NCBI GenBank assembly: GCA_021772165.1
Contig: JAJFMM010000133.1
Location: forward strand, 1 to 15,110
Length of the DNA: 15,110 nt
Origin: Chlamydiota bacterium
GTDB lineage: Bacteria > Chlamydiota > Chlamydiia > Chlamydiales > SM23-39
Reading direction: 5' to 3'
The notes beneath the pieces were generated by a model, which saw only the letters and a program-made list of their open reading frames with translations, was not told where the DNA came from and did not search any database. Shown here piece after piece: positions 13,737 to 15,110 of the stretch. Position numbers and translations under genes: made by a program. Position 1 is the first letter of the stretch; each line of letters begins with the position of its first letter.

Positions 13737-14322
13737 CAAGTCAGCACTCCTGATCGTCTGCTCATTCCTTCTCCTTCCCTCTTGTGGCTACCGCTGGGAA
13801 GGCGACCCTACTTGTTCGCGTACACTCCATATCCCTTTTGCTACCGGTGACGAAGATGGCACATTGACCTCAGAGTTGATCCGTGCTTTTGCCACCACCA
13901 CACAAACAGATATCGTCTCCTCTGAAGGGCAATACCGTCTAGAGGTCTCCATTGTTGAGCAAGATCATGAGAGAATCGGCTTCAGAATCGACCGACAGGT
14001 CAATAATGGCAAAGAGCAGAAAAACATCCTTGGCGATGAGGGGCGCAGAAATCTTTTGGCTCACGTCTCGCTCTATGATTGCGAAAATGACGAGTGTGTT
14101 TTAGGCCCCTGCACTGTGACAGCATATGCAGATTATGATTATGTTGATGGCGATTCCTTTCAGGATCTTACTTTTGTTGATTCGGCAGGAGTGAGGCAAA
14201 CCATTTTGGCCTATTCACTCGGTCAGCTCGAGCCGCCGGAATCTGCACGCGAAGCAGCAACAATACCACTTTATCAACAGCTAAGTCGGAAAATCGTCGA
14301 TTTGATTTCTGCTCGTTGGTAA
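13726..14322 (+). CDS. lptE: LptE-like outer-membrane lipoprotein (LPS assembly)
   Basis: With a GTG start at 13726 the product is 198 residues and begins with a lipoprotein signal: NK, hydrophobic SALLIVCSFLLLP, then Cys20 followed by GYRWEG. The CGY/CGF start of the mature part, alternating strands (LEVSIVEQDHERIGFRID, THFVDSAG-like turns) and the C-terminal LYQQLSRKIVDLIS with preceding AA are typical of LptE. LptE plugs the LptD barrel that inserts lipopolysaccharide into the outer membrane; chlamydiae make a truncated LPS. Several extra Cys (DPTC, DCENDEC, GPC) may form disulfides. GTG is chosen because it gives a clean signal peptide and overlaps the previous gene by only 11 bases; an ATG at 13687 would add 13 residues before the signal and overlap by 50. 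No clear ribosome binding site is visible, so translation may be coupled. Sequence identity in this family is low, so the name is probable, not certain. Confidence 0.75.
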   Translation: MIFNKSALLIVCSFLLLPSCGYRWEGDPTCSRTLHIPFATGDEDGTLTSELIRAFATTTQTDIVSSEGQYRLEVSIVEQDHERIGFRIDRQVNNGKEQKNILGDEGRRNLLAHVSLYDCENDECVLGPCTVTAYADYDYVDGDSFQDLTFVDSAGVRQTILAYSLGQLEPPESAREAATIPLYQQLSRKIVDLISARW

Positions 14323-14331
14323 AAAAAGAAG

Positions 14332-14745
14332 ATGGCTCAATCGCGTCTCTTTTATGCTTCTGTCGACCATCTTCACGAAATGCTCGGATTCATTTGCGCT
14401 GAGGCAAAGCTGGTGGGCTTCGATGCTTCTTCAATTTCGAAAATTGAAATGGCCTCAGAAGAAGCCATTGTCAATGTGATTCATCATGCTTATGAAGGGC
14501 TCGGTGGTGAGATTGAGATCGCCATTTTGGGAGAGCCGCAGCAGAAGATGGAAATCACGATTTCCGATACAGGCTCGCCCTTCGACGCTTTTGAGCAAAA
14601 GTTCCAAGCAGACGTCTCTTCACCTCTCGATAAGAGGGAAATAGGTGGCCTGGGACTTCATTTTATCCGCAATTGCCTAGACGATGTTCTCTATCGTCGA
14701 GAAGGGAAATGGAACGTCCTTACGCTTATAAAGAAGATTCACTGA
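14332..14745 (+). CDS. rsbW: RsbW-like anti-sigma factor / serine kinase (GHKL ATPase)
   Basis: A 137-residue single-domain ATPase of the SpoIIAB/RsbW family. The N box is EEAIVNVIHHAY (E44, N48), the G1 box DTGSPFD (79-85) and the G2 box GGLGLHFI (105-112); all ATP-binding elements are intact. Proteins of this family bind a sigma factor, or phosphorylate an STAS-domain antagonist (RsbV) on serine, in a partner switch reset by an RsbU phosphatase. C. trachomatis has an rsbW gene at the matching position after dnaE. No sigma or RsbV gene lies in this window. The start follows the lptE-like stop by nine bases with AGAAG before the ATG. Its last seven bases overlap the end of the convergent gene. 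Confidence 0.9.
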   Translation: MAQSRLFYASVDHLHEMLGFICAEAKLVGFDASSISKIEMASEEAIVNVIHHAYEGLGGEIEIAILGEPQQKMEITISDTGSPFDAFEQKFQADVSSPLDKREIGGLGLHFIRNCLDDVLYRREGKWNVLTLIKKIH

Positions 14746-15110
14746 TCCTTTTTTTCGAAAGAAGTCAGTGTAGCCTCTGTTTCCAGCACATCGACGAGAA
14801 AATGCTGAAGGATCTTTAGCACATAATGCGGTGTGTTGTAGACGCCGCTTGTCGTGAACACAACCTCTAGATTCGCAGCTTCTTCGTGGTTGAGAGCGAT
14901 TAAAACGCAGGTAGATGGAGTGGTCTCTTCCATGCGAGGAATGATCCAGACGATGAACTGCTCGTTGAATAAAGTGACCTTTTCAATGCTCTCAATCACG
15001 TGAAAATACTGAGTGAGATCATTGGGATCTGCTTCATCTTCTTGTATACGATTGAGTAGCCCTTGTTCCTGAAGGAAATGCAAGTCGATGGGAATGACGC
15101 CATCGTGTGC
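14739..15110 (-). CDS. Hypothetical protein, C-terminal part, cut by the right window edge
   Basis: The frame is open from the right edge to the stop at 14739, giving 123 visible residues; the start lies outside the window (a TTG at 15083 is only an internal Leu codon). The visible part is acidic, with alternating hydrophobic strands (VTLFNEQFIVWIIPR, TCVLIALNHEEAANLEVVF) and a C-terminal amphipathic helix (YVLKILQHFLVDVLE). There is no signal or membrane segment in view. It lies tail to tail with the rsbW-like gene and overlaps it by seven bases. By position it may match the conserved chlamydial hypothetical CT550, but I cannot confirm this. The function is unknown. Confidence 0.78.
   Translation of the reverse strand, partial: AHDGVIPIDLHFLQEQGLLNRIQEDEADPNDLTQYFHVIESIEKVTLFNEQFIVWIIPRMEETTPSTCVLIALNHEEAANLEVVFTTSGVYNTPHYVLKILQHFLVDVLETEATLTSFEKKDQ

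Noticed and set aside
1..15110. CRISPR array, insertion sequence or prophage
   Set aside because: No regularly spaced repeats, transposase or integrase motifs, or phage proteins were found on either strand.

Overview
The window looks like a piece of a chromosome from the phylum Chlamydiae, most likely an environmental (Parachlamydia-related) lineage and not Chlamydia itself. The evidence is gene order, which I compare from memory with Chlamydia trachomatis. A cdsA-cmk-plsC block (CT451-CT453 in that genome) is followed by a trxA / trmL-like / mip / hisS / uhpC / dnaE / two envelope genes / rsbW-like block (roughly CT539-CT549). A sugar-phosphate antiporter of the UhpC type, a Mip-like FKBP next to a SpoU methyltransferase, and an RsbW-like kinase after dnaE fit an obligate intracellular chlamydia. 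No species can be named from the sequence alone. No insertion sequence, phage gene, rRNA or CRISPR array was seen. No stretch longer than about 210 bases lacks a gene.

Left part (1-1817, + strand): the end of cdsA, then one long reading frame in which CMP kinase (nucleotide and phospholipid precursor supply) is fused to a PlsC-type acyltransferase. With CdsA this forms a phospholipid-synthesis cluster.

Accessory part (1893-3553, + strand): a tight three-gene cassette found in no chlamydial core cluster I know. It holds an 85-residue Cys/Pro/Tyr-rich protein with a hydrophobic C-terminal end, an 82-residue protein with a short Cys-rich N-terminal half, and a soluble eukaryotic-type Ser/Thr protein kinase with a basic, nuclear-localisation-like tail. 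The kinase gene ends inside the 3' end of a tRNA-Leu(CAG) gene on the opposite strand. The cassette sits exactly where two blocks that lie apart in C. trachomatis are joined. This is the most unusual part of the window and the best candidate for an undescribed system.

Middle part (3540-7404): tRNA-Leu with its promoter (- strand); trxA and a DUF2905 membrane protein (+); then, on the - strand, a group read in the order hypothetical protein -> hisS -> Mip-like FKBP -> trmL-like methyltransferase. The last three genes are joined by two 4-base ATGA stop/start overlaps. aspS, which lies between hisS and mip in C. trachomatis, is missing here.

Right part (7405-15110): a 206-base divergent promoter region with a palindrome over the -35 box, then uhpC, dnaE, a secreted TPR-type protein, an LptE-like lipoprotein and an RsbW-like ATPase, all on + with gaps of 51 bases or fewer or short overlaps. 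They join energy import, replication, outer-membrane assembly and stress or sigma-factor control in one transcription direction. A partial gene on the - strand meets them tail to tail and runs off the right edge.
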